From Anaerosalibacter bizertensis (lineage in GTDB: Bacteria > Bacillota > Clostridia > Tissierellales > Sporanaerobacteraceae): DNA of 64,000 nucleotides. Of the stretch, positions 36,073-45,648 are shown piece after piece. Location of the stretch: NCBI RefSeq assembly GCF_009696605.1, contig NZ_VULR01000002.1, positions 170,343 to 234,342 of the forward strand. The letters run 5' to 3'. Below the pieces are notes generated by a model. It made no database searches. It had not been told where the DNA came from and worked only from the letters and a program-made list of their open reading frames with translations. The position numbers were made by a program, and so were the translations under genes. Each line of letters begins with the position of its first letter. The stretch's first letter is position 1.

Positions 36073-36654
36073 TTGTCTAAAGTTGAAAAGAACAAGAAAC
36101 AAAAGGAAAGTTCTTTATATAAGGCGGCCTATGATTTATTTACTACAAAGGGAATAAATGATACAGCTATAAGTGATATAATAAAAAAAGCAGGAGTAGG
36201 GAAAGGGACTTTTTATCTATATTTTAAGAATAAATACGATATATTGGATAAAATAATTTTAAATAAAAGCACTCATGTATTAAGCGAGGCTATTAGACAT
36301 ACGAAGGCCAGAGAATTTAAGGATTTTGAGGAAGAACTTTTATATTTTATAGATTATATAATTGAATATTTAAGAAAAGATAAGCTTATGTTGAAGTTGA
36401 TATATAAAAATTTATCTTGGGGAGTATTTAAAAAAGCTTATAATGATTATGAAGAAATACATGAAATATATCTTATGTTTGAAAGAGGATATGAAAAATC
36501 TCCATTACACAATGATGATATTGAAAAGATATTGTTTATTATTTTAGAGTTGACAGGTTCTGTATGTTATAGCTCTATAATATTAAATGAGCCTGCGGAT
36601 ATAGATGAAATGAAGCCTATTCTTTTTGAAACTGTGAAGAAAATCATAAATTAA
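36073..36654 (+). CDS. TetR-family regulator
   Basis: The 193-residue protein has an N-terminal TetR DNA-binding domain: LYKAAYDLFTTKGINDTAISDIIKKAGVGKGTFYLYFKNKYDILDKII (residues 14-62, quoted only as the family pattern). The C-terminal helical domain is ligand-binding and not diagnostic. TTG start after AAGGAGGAATCTTTTA. It has no obvious operon partner and a terminator follows. Its target is unknown. Confidence 0.88.
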   Translation: MSKVEKNKKQKESSLYKAAYDLFTTKGINDTAISDIIKKAGVGKGTFYLYFKNKYDILDKIILNKSTHVLSEAIRHTKAREFKDFEEELLYFIDYIIEYLRKDKLMLKLIYKNLSWGVFKKAYNDYEEIHEIYLMFERGYEKSPLHNDDIEKILFIILELTGSVCYSSIILNEPADIDEMKPILFETVKKIIN

Positions 36655-36665
36655 CAAAAAAATAT

Positions 36666-36693
36666 AAGCTAAGTCCTATGGACTAGCTTTTTT
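36666..36693 (+). terminator. Terminator of the TetR gene
   Basis: AAGCTA-GTCC pairs with GGAC-TAGCTT with one bulged A, then a T run. Confidence 0.82.
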
Positions 36694-37807
36694 AATAATG
36701 AACACGGACCAAGTGAAATATTATATCTTTATTGTTCCAACCTAAATCCCAAGGTACCCTATGTCTATCAGAGTTATGAGAATTTACCAAAGAATATCCT
36801 TTAGAATCTATATCAGTTACAATAGATATATGTTCCACTTTTCCTTTTTTCTTGTAAGCTATATAATCACCAGGCAAAAGTTCATATGAATGTTTTAAAA
36901 CTTCATTATAGCTACCTTCAGCAATTATAGAAGCTCTACCACTATATATCATGTAGTTATGGAAGGCTTGGGCATTTACCCAGGCTTTACTACCAGATCC
37001 TTTTTTATAGTTCCATGTATAATTTTTTTCAAAATCACCACCTTCATAGAATACTTGGGAAGCAAAATTAGTACAGTCGCCTCCTTCGTTATTATAATTT
37101 CTATATTCAGAATTATACTGGAAGCCATACTTTGGTAAATTGGCAGCACCACTATATTTATATGCATATTCTACTGCCTTTTTTCTTCTTTCACTTAAAT
37201 CAGATAAATCTTTAGGTTTACCTGATAAGATAGTATCTTTGATTTCTTTACTTTCCATTTCATCTAAATGTAATGAATCAGCAAAAGGATCTGTATACCA
37301 TTCCCTTGTAATAATATATTTATCTTTATTTTTTATTAAATCTAAAGAATGATATGTACCTATTCTAAAGGAATTACTTGTATTGATATCATCTTTATAT
37401 ACATATTCATATTCTGTAGAAACTAATAGATTGACTGAATATCCATCTTCTTTTTTCTTAGCATTTCTTAAAATAACTTCTGAATCGATTCTTTTGAACT
37501 GGACAGATTGCCTATCAGACCATTTCTTAAGGCACTCCATTTTTTTTAGCTCGTGTTCATAAGCCCATAGTCCATTTCGAACTTCTTTATTATATAGATC
37601 TGATAATATATCTATATTTTTTTCTAACAAAGCCTGATTTCTAGTATTAAAGATTTCCTGTAGTTCTGTATCTAAATCTTTATTAGCAAATGTAGTTGAA
37701 GATTTAGAAAAGTTATTCAACAAATGGACTCCAAGTAGACAAGATAATATGATGATTATAACTAGAAAGAAAATTTTTAATTTCTTTAACCTTATAAAAA
37801 CAATCAT
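36692..37807 (-). CDS. Secreted or membrane-anchored Amidase_6-domain protein
   Basis: The 371-residue protein has an N-terminal hydrophobic anchor (about residues 10-30), a helical and beta middle domain (about 45-190), and a C-terminal Amidase_6 domain (about 210-371) starting AVEYAYKYSGAANLPKYG. The probable nucleophile is the Cys in NEGGDCTNFASQ, with a partner His in GKVEHISIVTD and a final NSDRHRVPW block. This NlpC/CHAP-like fold suggests cell-wall peptide cleavage. AGGAGGAATAAA precedes ATG. Substrate unknown. Confidence 0.85.
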   Translation of the reverse strand: MIVFIRLKKLKIFFLVIIIILSCLLGVHLLNNFSKSSTTFANKDLDTELQEIFNTRNQALLEKNIDILSDLYNKEVRNGLWAYEHELKKMECLKKWSDRQSVQFKRIDSEVILRNAKKKEDGYSVNLLVSTEYEYVYKDDINTSNSFRIGTYHSLDLIKNKDKYIITREWYTDPFADSLHLDEMESKEIKDTILSGKPKDLSDLSERRKKAVEYAYKYSGAANLPKYGFQYNSEYRNYNNEGGDCTNFASQVFYEGGDFEKNYTWNYKKGSGSKAWVNAQAFHNYMIYSGRASIIAEGSYNEVLKHSYELLPGDYIAYKKKGKVEHISIVTDIDSKGYSLVNSHNSDRHRVPWDLGWNNKDIIFHLVRVHY

Positions 37808-37945
37808 TTTATTCCTCCTGATACATACTCATAAGATTATATGTATAAAATTTATTTACTATTCCTTAAGAATATAATTTTTGGGAGATTAGATAAAATA
37901 TATAGTATAATGTGATTAAGGAGTCTTACATAGGGGGGAACTTAT

Positions 37946-38410
37946 ATGAAAGTAGATAAGGATTTTCAAATAGTTACTATGAAAAAACAAAAGCATATAG
38001 CTCTTATTGCTCATGATAATAGAAAAGAAGATTTAATTGAATGGGTAAGTACTAATAAAGACAAACTTGGCAGACATTTCTTATGTGGAACTGGAACTAC
38101 TGCAAAGATGATTACAAATGCAGTCCATCTACCTGTTAAAGCTTTTAATAGTGGTCCTTTAGGGGGAGATCAGCAAATAGGTTGCCGCATAGTTGAGGGA
38201 GATATAGATTTTATGATTTTTTTCTGGGATCCATTGACAGCCCAACCTCATGATCCAGATGTGAAAGCATTGCTTCGTATTGCAGTTCTCTATGATATAC
38301 CTATTGCAACTAATAAATCGACAGCAGACTTTTTACTTTCATCTCCATTAATGTATGAAGAATATGATAGAAAAATAATAGATTTTTCTAAAAGAATGCA
38401 TAGGAAATAA
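37946..38410 (+). CDS. mgsA: Methylglyoxal synthase
   Basis: MgsA converts dihydroxyacetone phosphate to methylglyoxal and phosphate, a bypass of lower glycolysis when phosphate is scarce. The 154-residue protein has IALIAHDNRKEDL, FLCGTGTTAKMI (phosphate site), SGPLGGDQQIGCRI with the catalytic Asp pair, and FFWDPLTAQPHDPDVKAL. It carries about 12 extra N-terminal residues. Co-occurrence of two glycerol dehydrogenases, which supply dihydroxyacetone, is consistent with triose overflow. Confidence 0.95.
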   Translation: MKVDKDFQIVTMKKQKHIALIAHDNRKEDLIEWVSTNKDKLGRHFLCGTGTTAKMITNAVHLPVKAFNSGPLGGDQQIGCRIVEGDIDFMIFFWDPLTAQPHDPDVKALLRIAVLYDIPIATNKSTADFLLSSPLMYEEYDRKIIDFSKRMHRK

Positions 38411-38476
38411 AATATCTTGATAATTTTTCTATAATATGTAATGCTATATAAGAGTATAAAAAAGAGAAGGTGAATT

Positions 38477-39316
38477 ATGATAGAAATTGGAAAAATACAA
38501 AAATTAGAAGTTGTAAAAATAACACAATCAGGATTATATTTAAATACTAAAGATGAGAAAAACAAAGATGATATATTTCTTCCTAAAAAGGAAATGCCTA
38601 AAGATACTAAGGAAGGAAATATGATAGAAGTATTTATATATAAAGGAACTAAGAATGAAATTTTAGCCACAACAAAGAAGCCTAAATTAACTGTTGGTGA
38701 AATAGGGCTTCTCAGAGTAGTTCAAAATACCAAAATAGGTGCATTTTTAGATTGGGGAATTGACAAAGATCTATTTCTTCCTTTTACTGAGCAAATAGGT
38801 AAAGTTGAAAAGGGAAGAGAATATTTAGTAGGAGTATATATAGATAAAAGCAATAGACCTTGTGCTACTATGAAAATAAAAAATATATTAAGTAGCAAAT
38901 CCCCTTATAAGGAAAATGACAGGGTCAAAGGTACAATCTATGGAATAAACCATGATATGGGAGCTTTTGTAGCTGTTGATAATAAATATGATGGACTAAT
39001 TCCTAAAAATGAATTATATGGTGTATATAAGATTGGTGACGAAGTAGAAGTTAGGGTAACTATGGTAAGAGTGGATGGGAAACTAAATTTAAGTTTAAGA
39101 AAAAAATCATATAAACAAATGGACAGAGATGCAACTAGAATTTTGAAAAAGTTGAGAAGCAACAATGGTGAATTAGGATTAAATGACAATAGTTCGCCAG
39201 AGAAAATTTATAAAGAATTAAATATGAGTAAAAGCTCATTTAAAAGGGCAGTAGGAAGACTACTAAAAGAAAGACAAATAGAATTTACTAAAAAAGGTAT
39301 TAGAATCAAAAGATAA
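38477..39316 (+). CDS. CvfB-family S1-domain RNA-binding protein (YitL-like)
   Basis: The 279-residue protein has tandem S1-like OB folds (about residues 1-60, 65-135, 145-212) with GLLRVVQNTKIGAFLDWGIDKDLFLPFTEQ and VKGTIYGINHDMGAFVAV, and a C-terminal winged helix (about 225-279) with SPEKIYKELNMSKSSFKRAVGRLLKER. CvfB in staphylococci affects virulence gene expression and binds RNA. Here a general RNA-linked role is inferred. GAGAAGGTGAATT precedes ATG. Confidence 0.9.
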   Translation: MIEIGKIQKLEVVKITQSGLYLNTKDEKNKDDIFLPKKEMPKDTKEGNMIEVFIYKGTKNEILATTKKPKLTVGEIGLLRVVQNTKIGAFLDWGIDKDLFLPFTEQIGKVEKGREYLVGVYIDKSNRPCATMKIKNILSSKSPYKENDRVKGTIYGINHDMGAFVAVDNKYDGLIPKNELYGVYKIGDEVEVRVTMVRVDGKLNLSLRKKSYKQMDRDATRILKKLRSNNGELGLNDNSSPEKIYKELNMSKSSFKRAVGRLLKERQIEFTKKGIRIKR

Positions 39317-39323
39317 ATTATAA

Positions 39324-39359
39324 TAAAAAAACACTTGGAATCTCCAAGTGCTTTTTTTA
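39324..39359. terminator. Bidirectional terminator between cvfB and rpsD
   Basis: AAAAAAACACTTGGA and TCCAAGTGCTTTTTTT around a short loop, with A and T runs on both sides. Confidence 0.9.
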
Positions 39360-39360
39360 T

Positions 39361-39960
39361 TTATATAAGTTTTGAGTAGTATTCAACTACAAGTTGGTCA
39401 TCAATTTCAATAGGTACTTCATCTCTTTCTGGATATCTTAAATATCTACCAGAGAAATTTTCTTTATCCTTATCTAGATAAGGATAGTTAATAGGGAAAC
39501 TGGAGTAAAAATTGTCCCTAAATAGTTCTACATTCTGTGATTTTTCTTTCAAAGAAATAGTATCTCCTATTTTTACTCTATAGGAAGGTATATCTACCTT
39601 TTTACCATTTAATAGTATATGACCATGTACAACCATTTGTCTTGCCTGTCTGATAGATGAAGCAAATCCTAATCTATATACTAAATTGTCCAGCCTAGAC
39701 TCTAGTATTTTAACTAGAGCGTGACCAGTTTGCTCTTCGGCTTTTTTTGCTTCTCTTACATATCTTAGAAATTGTTTTTCCATTACTCCATAATAAGCAC
39801 GAAGTCTTTGTTTTTCTAATAACTGCATTCCATAATTTGAAAGCTTTTTATCATCTCTTGAAGTACCTTTATGAGCCCTGTTCATAGCTTTTGGATGACC
39901 ACAAACATTTAATCCTAATCTTCTAGATTGTTTAAATCTAGGATATTGCATAGTTGCCAA
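39361..39960 (-). CDS. rpsD: Ribosomal protein S4, stand-alone zinc-free-type paralogue
   Basis: S4 binds 16S rRNA early in assembly of the small subunit. The 199-residue protein has [42 protein letters not shown] and the S4 fold [32 protein letters not shown]. It has only one Cys in its N-terminal region, so it lacks the four-Cys zinc knuckle of the C+ form. TTG start, eight bases after GGAG. It is not with rpsM, rpsK, rpoA or rplQ, and its promoter carries a Fur-type operator, suggesting a metal-regulated or secondary S4 copy. Confidence 0.92.
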   Translation of the reverse strand: MATMQYPRFKQSRRLGLNVCGHPKAMNRAHKGTSRDDKKLSNYGMQLLEKQRLRAYYGVMEKQFLRYVREAKKAEEQTGHALVKILESRLDNLVYRLGFASSIRQARQMVVHGHILLNGKKVDIPSYRVKIGDTISLKEKSQNVELFRDNFYSSFPINYPYLDKDKENFSGRYLRYPERDEVPIEIDDQLVVEYYSKLI

Positions 39961-40009
39961 ATTATCATCTCCAATAATATATTTGCCGCGATAATTTGAA
40001 ACCGATAAT

Positions 40010-40038
40010 AGTATACCATATTAGTAACTTAATGTAAA
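40010..40038 (-). promoter_or_regulatory. Promoter of rpsD
   Basis: On the minus strand TTTACA (40038-40033), 17 bases, TATACT (40015-40010), about 50 bases before the start codon. The -35 overlaps a Fur-like box. Confidence 0.75.
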
Positions 40039-40056
40039 TGATAACTATTATCATTT
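40036..40056 (-). promoter_or_regulatory. Fur-family operator over the rpsD -35
   Basis: AAATGATAA-CTA-TTATCATTT is a perfect 9-3-9 inverted repeat. Its core TGATAACTATTATCA differs from the 7-1-7 Fur consensus TGATAATNATTATCA at one position and is less like the Zur or PerR versions. Overlap with the -35 implies repression. Confidence 0.65.
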
Positions 40057-40067
40057 ATAAAAATAAA

Positions 40068-40116
40068 AAAAGAAAAGTCAGGGCATATAGCTCATATGCC
40101 TCTGACCCTTTTTTTC
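40068..40116. terminator. Bidirectional terminator after the 35-residue gene
   Basis: GTCAG-GGCATAT pairs with ATATGCC-CTGAC with one bulged T, with A-rich and T-rich flanks. It ends the small gene on the minus strand before the rpsD promoter. Confidence 0.82.
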
Positions 40117-40117
40117 A

Positions 40118-40225
40118 CTAATATCCGTAACAATAGTCACAGAAAATAACAACTAGCAGTAGAAAGAAGAATAATAGTGAGGTATCTGGAGAACCTCTAT
40201 TCCATCCACATTGTTTATCTGCCAT
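40118..40225 (-). CDS. Small membrane protein of 35 residues
   Basis: The frame begins MADKQCGWNRGSPDTS, continues with a 13-residue Leu/Phe/Val membrane helix, and ends FCDYCYGY followed by TAG. The ribosome site AGGGGGTGTTGAG precedes ATG by eight bases, and a terminator follows, so it looks like a complete short gene. The plan (short Gly/Cys/Trp head, single helix, Cys/Tyr/Gly tail) resembles the tiny YjcZ-like sporulation proteins, but I cannot assign it to that family. Confidence 0.65.
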   Translation of the reverse strand: MADKQCGWNRGSPDTSLLFFFLLLVVIFCDYCYGY

Positions 40226-40299
40226 CTCTCAACACCCCCTGATAAGGAATAGGAAAATCCAATTCCTACTATAAGACTATGTTCTTTAATGGGAAAGTG

Positions 40300-40749
40300 T
40301 TAATGTTTAATAATTTTTATTATTAAAAAAGTTATACCAGAAGCAGTTAATATACCTACAGGGATTCCACCAAAAAAGGTTACTCCAATAATAGAACCAG
40401 TTATTACACCGGTTAAAACAGATTGATTATTATTTAAAAAATTTAGTCCTTTTGCAGCAATAATTACAATAAAAAAACCAACTATGAAAGAAACGATAGC
40501 TTCTATGTTTAAATAGCTTTTCATATTTAATAGTTGTAGATTGTTTTCCTTATCTAATAAAGGGGATAGCATCCAAATCATTAAAAAAGTCATTCCTATG
40601 TTTAAAAAATAGTTTTTAGGTAGATTATTTAAATTATCATTATTTAAAAAAGATAACAACAAAATAACAAATCCAGCAAAAACCATAGATTTATTTTTTG
40701 CTAGAAAAGATATTAAAATTATAATGGATATTACAATCTTATTAGTCAT
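40300..40749 (-). CDS. DUF441 family membrane protein (YtwI-like)
   Basis: The 149-residue protein has about four to five membrane helices and DUF441 features: LNIGMTFLMIWMLSPLL, IVSFIVGFFIVIIAAKGLNFL, and GVITGSIIGVTFFGGIPVGILTASGI. I start at MTNKIV because GGAGATATTTAT precedes this ATG; an upstream TTG overlaps the ribosome site. Function unknown. Confidence 0.85.
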   Translation of the reverse strand: MTNKIVISIIILISFLAKNKSMVFAGFVILLLSFLNNDNLNNLPKNYFLNIGMTFLMIWMLSPLLDKENNLQLLNMKSYLNIEAIVSFIVGFFIVIIAAKGLNFLNNNQSVLTGVITGSIIGVTFFGGIPVGILTASGITFLIIKIIKH

Positions 40750-40919
40750 ATAAATATCTCCAATCAAAATAATATGTATCTTTATATAATATTCATATAC
40801 CTAGGAAATATGTTACATCAATATACAACTATATCTTTTATTTAATATATTTAATTTTACATAATCTTTAAAAGATGATATGATGGAGTTGTTAAAATTA
40901 AAACTTAATATGGAACTTA

Positions 40920-41011
40920 AAGGGGGGCTTATACTGATAGGCTGAGATAGGAATGTTATTCCTGACCCTAAGAACCTGATTTGGGTAATTCCAACGGAGG
41001 GATCAGTTTTT
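40920..41011 (+). promoter_or_regulatory. TPP riboswitch (THI element) of the thiD2-thiC-thiW operon
   Basis: GGGGGGC at about 40922, GGCTGAGA at 40940, CTGACCC near 40961, AACCTGATTTGGGTAATTCC from 40972, then AACGGAGGGA. This is the THI consensus, distinct in sequence from the copy at 16.9 kb. Confidence 0.95.
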
Positions 41012-41031
41012 TTATATTTATTTTGATACTT

Positions 41032-41065
41032 AACTGTATATTCTGTTGGAATATACAGTTTTTTA
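41032..41065 (+). terminator. Riboswitch-controlled terminator
   Basis: AACTGTATATTC (41032-41043) pairs perfectly with GAATATACAGTT (41049-41060), followed by T. It is the expression platform of the second TPP riboswitch. Confidence 0.9.
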
Positions 41066-41089
41066 TTTGTCTGAAAGGCAGGTGTTAAC

Positions 41090-41515
41090 TTGAGTGTATA
41101 TAGGATAATAGATGCCAATATAAACAGGGTATCGGAAGGACTTAGGGTTATAGAGGATATAGAAAGATTTATATTTGAAGATGCTGAAATATCAAGAGAA
41201 TTAAGGGAAATACGCCATCTAGTAAGGAAAGGTTTTCCTAGTACAGAGTTAATCAAAAGTAGAGAGGCCTCAAAAGATGTAGGACTTAAAACTTCAAAGG
41301 AAAGTAGCTTAGATAGAAAAGGAAGTATAGAAGATTTAATTGTTTCTAATTTTAAAAGGGTTGAGGAAGGGTTAAGAAGCATTGAAGAATGCTTAAAAAT
41401 CATAGAATATTATGAAGAATCAAAAGCCTATGAAGAATTAAGATTTAGAGTATATACATTGGAAAAGAAAGTTTTTTTAAATATGAAGAAAGATGAAACA
41501 GATTTTAAAAAATAA
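41090..41515 (+). CDS. thiD2: ThiD2-type HMP-phosphate kinase
   Basis: The 141-residue helical protein begins MSVYRIIDANINRVSEGLRVIEDIERF and continues with RHLVRKGF and SNFKRVEEGLRSIEECLKI, the pattern of the ThiD2 domain (PF17792). It was first seen fused to ThiE and later shown to phosphorylate HMP-P to HMP-PP, replacing ThiD. Here it stands alone between a TPP riboswitch and thiC. TTG start after AAAGGCAGGTG. With ThiC making HMP-P, this gives the pyrimidine branch to the ThiE substrate. Confidence 0.85.
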   Translation: MSVYRIIDANINRVSEGLRVIEDIERFIFEDAEISRELREIRHLVRKGFPSTELIKSREASKDVGLKTSKESSLDRKGSIEDLIVSNFKRVEEGLRSIEECLKIIEYYEESKAYEELRFRVYTLEKKVFLNMKKDETDFKK

Positions 41516-41531
41516 ATAAGGGGGTTTCAAA

Positions 41532-42845
41532 ATGGATTATACAACTCAAATGGATGCAGCTAAGAAAGGAATTATTACAAAGGAAATGGAGGTGGTAGCA
41601 GAAAAAGAAAGAATGGATATTGAAGTTTTAAGAAGTAGAATAGCTGAAGGCAAGATTGTTATACCTGCTAACAAAAAACATAATTCTCTAAGTCCAGAGG
41701 GAATAGGTGAAGGACTAAAAACAAAGATAAATGTAAATTTAGGTATTTCCAGAGATTGTCCAAATGTAGATGCAGAACTTGAAAAAGTAAAATCTGCTAT
41801 AGATATGGATGTAGAAGCCATAATGGATTTAAGTTCTTTTGGAAAAACTGAAGAATTTAGAAGAAGATTGGTTGAAATGTCTTCTGCTATAGTAGGAACT
41901 GTTCCAGTATATGATGCTGTAGGTTTTTATGATAAGGAATTAAAAGATATTACTTCAAAGGAATTTTTAGATGTAGCAAGAAAGCATGGGGAAGATGGAG
42001 TGGATTTTATAACAGTTCATGCAGGAATGAATAGAAGGACAGCTGAAGTTTTTAAAAAGAATAACAGGGTTACCAATATAGTATCAAGAGGAGGATCACT
42101 TTTATATGCTTGGATGGAATTAAATAATAAAGAAAATCCATTCTATGAATACTATGATGAGCTTTTAGATATATGTGAAGAATACGATATGACCATAAGT
42201 CTTGGAGATGCTTTAAGACCTGGAAGTATTGAAGATGGTACAGACGGTCCACAGATAGAAGAACTTATAGTTCTTGGAGAATTGGCAAAGAGAGCATGGG
42301 AAAGGAATGTACAAGTTATGATAGAAGGACCAGGCCATATAGCTATAGAAGAAATAGAAGCAAATGTATTGTTAGAGAAAAAACTATGCCATGGTGCTCC
42401 TTTCTATGTTCTTGGACCAATAGTTACTGATATAGCACCTGGATATGACCATATAACTAGTGCTATTGGAGGCGCTATAGCTGCAAGTAGTGGAGCAGAT
42501 TTTCTATGCTATGTAACACCAGCAGAACATTTAAGACTTCCAGATTTAGATGATATGAAGGAAGGAATTATTGCTTCAAAGATTGCGGCCCATGTAGGGG
42601 ATTTAGCTAAGGGATTACCTGGAGCGAAAGAATGGGATTTAGAAATGAGTAAAGCAAGGAGAAAATTAGATTGGGAGAAAATGTTTAGCTTAGCAATAGA
42701 TGAAGAAAAGGCAAGAAGATATAGAAAAGAATCTACTCCAGAACATGAGGATAGCTGTACAATGTGTGGAAAGATGTGTTCTGTGAGGAATATGAATAGG
42801 ATAATGGACGGAAAAGATATAAATATTTTAAGAAACGATGATTAA
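41532..42845 (+). CDS. thiC: Phosphomethylpyrimidine synthase
   Basis: ThiC is a radical-SAM enzyme that rearranges aminoimidazole ribotide to HMP phosphate. The 437-residue protein has [16 protein letters not shown] [57 protein letters not shown], and the C-terminal cluster-binding [13 protein letters not shown] (CxxCxxxxC). This is the shorter form without the long N-terminal extension. It starts 16 bases after thiD2, preceded by AGGGGGTTTCAAA. Confidence 0.97.
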   Translation: MDYTTQMDAAKKGIITKEMEVVAEKERMDIEVLRSRIAEGKIVIPANKKHNSLSPEGIGEGLKTKINVNLGISRDCPNVDAELEKVKSAIDMDVEAIMDLSSFGKTEEFRRRLVEMSSAIVGTVPVYDAVGFYDKELKDITSKEFLDVARKHGEDGVDFITVHAGMNRRTAEVFKKNNRVTNIVSRGGSLLYAWMELNNKENPFYEYYDELLDICEEYDMTISLGDALRPGSIEDGTDGPQIEELIVLGELAKRAWERNVQVMIEGPGHIAIEEIEANVLLEKKLCHGAPFYVLGPIVTDIAPGYDHITSAIGGAIAASSGADFLCYVTPAEHLRLPDLDDMKEGIIASKIAAHVGDLAKGLPGAKEWDLEMSKARRKLDWEKMFSLAIDEEKARRYRKESTPEHEDSCTMCGKMCSVRNMNRIMDGKDINILRNDD

Positions 42846-42864
42846 TAAATTGAAGGTGGTCTAA

Positions 42865-43365
42865 ATGGTAGAAAAGAAGAGTAAAAGGTTGGCTATATCT
42901 GGAATGTTCATAGCCATGGGAGTAGCCCTTGGAAATTTAATATATATTCCAGTTGGAGTTTCAAAATGTTTTCCTGTTCAGCATGCTATAAATGTTCTAT
43001 CCTCTATAGTATTAGGTCCGTTATACAGTGTAGGAATAGCATTTTCAATATCTTTTTTAAGGAATATATTAGGTACAGGAAGTCTATTAGCTTTTCCAGG
43101 TAGTATGATAGGTGCATTTCTTGCTGGAGTACTTTATAGATATACAAAAAACAAATATATTTCAGCTGTAGGAGAAGTATTTGGGACAGGAATCCTTGGA
43201 GGATTATTTGCTTTTCCAATTGCAAAATATATAATGGGAAATGAAGTAGGAGCATTTTTCTTCATATATCCTTTTATCTTAAGTAGTATAGGAGGAAGTA
43301 TATTATCTTTAGTTATTTTAAAAATAATGGAGAAGAACAAAGAATTTCAAGTAGAGGCTAAATAG
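42865..43365 (+). CDS. thiW: ECF transporter S component for thiazole
   Basis: The 166-residue protein has about five helices and ThiW landmarks: AISGMFIAMGVALGNLIYIPVGVSKCFPVQHAINV, LGPLYSVGIAFSISFLRNILGTGSLLAFPGSMIGAFLAG (described only as the family pattern). ThiW supplies hydroxyethylthiazole through the ECF energy module, whose genes are not here. Its place in a TPP-riboswitch operon and the presence of ThiM, without thiazole synthesis genes in the window, support that substrate. Confidence 0.92.
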   Translation: MVEKKSKRLAISGMFIAMGVALGNLIYIPVGVSKCFPVQHAINVLSSIVLGPLYSVGIAFSISFLRNILGTGSLLAFPGSMIGAFLAGVLYRYTKNKYISAVGEVFGTGILGGLFAFPIAKYIMGNEVGAFFFIYPFILSSIGGSILSLVILKIMEKNKEFQVEAK

Positions 43366-43376
43366 CTGGCCTAGTA

Positions 43377-43428
43377 GCCTATATCCAATGAAATGTTACC
43401 CTGTTGGATATAGGCTTATTTTATTTTT
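43377..43428 (+). terminator. Terminator of thiD2-thiC-thiW
   Basis: GCCTATATCCAA (43377-43388) pairs with TTGGATATAGGC (43404-43415), then a T-rich run. Confidence 0.85.
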
Positions 43429-43489
43429 AAATGTTATTTGATACAATAGTTATTAGTATTATTTTATGGTTATAAGGGGGAAAATTTAA

Positions 43490-45622
43490 ATGAAGGCAGA
43501 AGCAGTACTACAGGAGTATTTCGGATTTGAAGAATTCAGAAGTGGACAAAAAGAACTAATAGAAGGGGCCTTAGGTAGAAGAGATGTACTAGGTATAATG
43601 CCTACTAGTGGAGGGAAATCATTATGTTATCAAATTCCTGCTCTATTATTAGATGGCATCACATTAGTAATTTCCCCATTAATATCTTTAATGAAAGACC
43701 AAGTGGATGCACTTAATGAATTTGGAATTCCTGCTACTTTTATAAATAGTACATTATCTATAAAGGAACAGAACTTAAGAATAGATGAAAGTATAAAAGG
43801 GAAATACAAGCTTATATATATAGCACCAGAGAGGCTTAATTCTGAGATATTTTTGAATTTCGTTAGAAAGGTAAAAATACCTTTAGTTGCTGTAGATGAA
43901 GCCCATTGCATTAGTCAATGGGGACATGATTTTCGTCCTAGTTATAGGGAGATTCCTAAATTTATATCTAGTCTAGATTATAGACCAGTAATAGGAGCTT
44001 TTACTGCTACGGCTACTGAGGAAATAGTAGAAGACATTTGCAAGATATTAAATCTTAATAATCCACTGAAGATAATAACTGGTTTCGATCGTCCTAATCT
44101 ATATTTTGAAGTTAAAAAGTCTTCAGATAAAAAATCTTTTATATTAAATTACTTAGAAAAAAGTCCTGAGGAATCGGGAATTATATATTGTGCTACTAGA
44201 AAAGAAGTAGAAAGTGTAGGAAACTTTTTAAGTGAAAGAGGATTTAATGTAGGCATATATCATGCTGGCCTAACAAATGAAGAAAGGAAGAAAACCCAAG
44301 AGGATTTTATATATGATAAAATTTTAGTCATAGTTGCAACAAATGCCTTTGGAATGGGTATAGATAAATCTAATGTTAGATTTGTAATCCACCACAATAT
44401 GCCCCAGAATATAGAAGCCTATTATCAAGAAGCTGGACGTGCTGGAAGGGATGGAGAAAAAAGTGATTGTATTCTACTATACTCACCTCAAGATGTTATA
44501 AAACAGAAATATCTTATTGAACAAAGTATTTATAACCCTAAAAGACAGGAAGTATCATATAAAAATCTTCAACATATGATAGACTATTGCCATACTAGAG
44601 ATTGTTTAAGGGGAAGGCTTCTTAATTATTTTGGCGATGAAGTGGGAAATAAAAACTGTAATTTTTGCAGCAACTGTTTAGATGATAGGGAACTAAAAGA
44701 TATTAGTTTAGAAGCAAAGAAGATAATTTCTTGTGTATATAGAATGGAACAAAGATATGGCACTACTATGGTTGCTAAAGTTCTCATGGGTTCAAGAGAT
44801 AAAAGAATTTTAGAATTTGGATTAGACAAACTATCAACCTATGGAATTATGGATGAATATACTGAAAAAGTTATAAAGGATATGATTTTACTCCTTATAG
44901 CAGATGGATACCTCCATATGACAGAAGGAAAATTTCCTGTTGTCCAATTAACTCCTAAATCTATGGAGATACTAAAGGGAGAGAAGAAGGTATATCAAAG
45001 AGTAGAAAAGGAAGAAGAATTGCCTAAGAGAGATTTACCTATACATGGAGAGCTATTTAAAGAGCTTAGAGGTATTCGTATGGAAATAGCTATGAAAAAA
45101 AGTGTACCTCCTTATGTTATATTTTCAGATAGTACTCTAAGAGAGATGTGTACCTATTTACCAGAAAATAAAGAAGAAATGCTTACTATGAAAGGTATAG
45201 GGAATGTAAAGTATGAAAGATATGGAGAAATATTTTTAGATGCTATATTAGAGTATAGGGAAAAAACAGGTTCAGATGCGCCTAAGAAGTTGAAAAAAGA
45301 TAATAGTGCAAAATCAAATAGTGGAAAAATAAAAAGCCATGAAATAAGCTATAATTTATATATTGAAGGAAAATCAATAGAAGAAATTGCAAAAGAAAGA
45401 AATTTAGTTGAGGAAACAATTTTTAATCATTTAGTTAAATGCCAAAACGAAGGAAAAAAAGTAGATTGGTCAAATATGGTAGATGAAAGTATAGAGAAAC
45501 AAGTGCTGGAAGTAGTTGATGAAGTAGGCTCAAGTTATTTAAAACCTATTAAAGAAAAATTACCAGATAGTATTTCGTACTTAGACATAAAAAAAGTATT
45601 ATATAAAAGAACTTATTCATAA
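43490..45622 (+). CDS. recQ: ATP-dependent DNA helicase RecQ
   Basis: This 710-residue 3'-5' helicase has Walker [15 protein letters not shown] (about residue 35), DEAH box [18 protein letters not shown], helicase motif [16 protein letters not shown], the RecQ zinc site [18 protein letters not shown] with NCNFCSNC, a winged-helix RQC domain, HRDC (about residues 505-590) and a C-terminal helix-turn-helix (HTH_40, about 620-700). All core motifs are intact. AAGGGGGAAAATTTAA precedes ATG. The adenosine deaminase gene begins 26 bases later. Confidence 0.95.
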   Translation: MKAEAVLQEYFGFEEFRSGQKELIEGALGRRDVLGIMPTSGGKSLCYQIPALLLDGITLVISPLISLMKDQVDALNEFGIPATFINSTLSIKEQNLRIDESIKGKYKLIYIAPERLNSEIFLNFVRKVKIPLVAVDEAHCISQWGHDFRPSYREIPKFISSLDYRPVIGAFTATATEEIVEDICKILNLNNPLKIITGFDRPNLYFEVKKSSDKKSFILNYLEKSPEESGIIYCATRKEVESVGNFLSERGFNVGIYHAGLTNEERKKTQEDFIYDKILVIVATNAFGMGIDKSNVRFVIHHNMPQNIEAYYQEAGRAGRDGEKSDCILLYSPQDVIKQKYLIEQSIYNPKRQEVSYKNLQHMIDYCHTRDCLRGRLLNYFGDEVGNKNCNFCSNCLDDRELKDISLEAKKIISCVYRMEQRYGTTMVAKVLMGSRDKRILEFGLDKLSTYGIMDEYTEKVIKDMILLLIADGYLHMTEGKFPVVQLTPKSMEILKGEKKVYQRVEKEEELPKRDLPIHGELFKELRGIRMEIAMKKSVPPYVIFSDSTLREMCTYLPENKEEMLTMKGIGNVKYERYGEIFLDAILEYREKTGSDAPKKLKKDNSAKSNSGKIKSHEISYNLYIEGKSIEEIAKERNLVEETIFNHLVKCQNEGKKVDWSNMVDESIEKQVLEVVDEVGSSYLKPIKEKLPDSISYLDIKKVLYKRTYS

Positions 45623-45648
45623 AATATAATTAATCTAGGAGGAAAATT

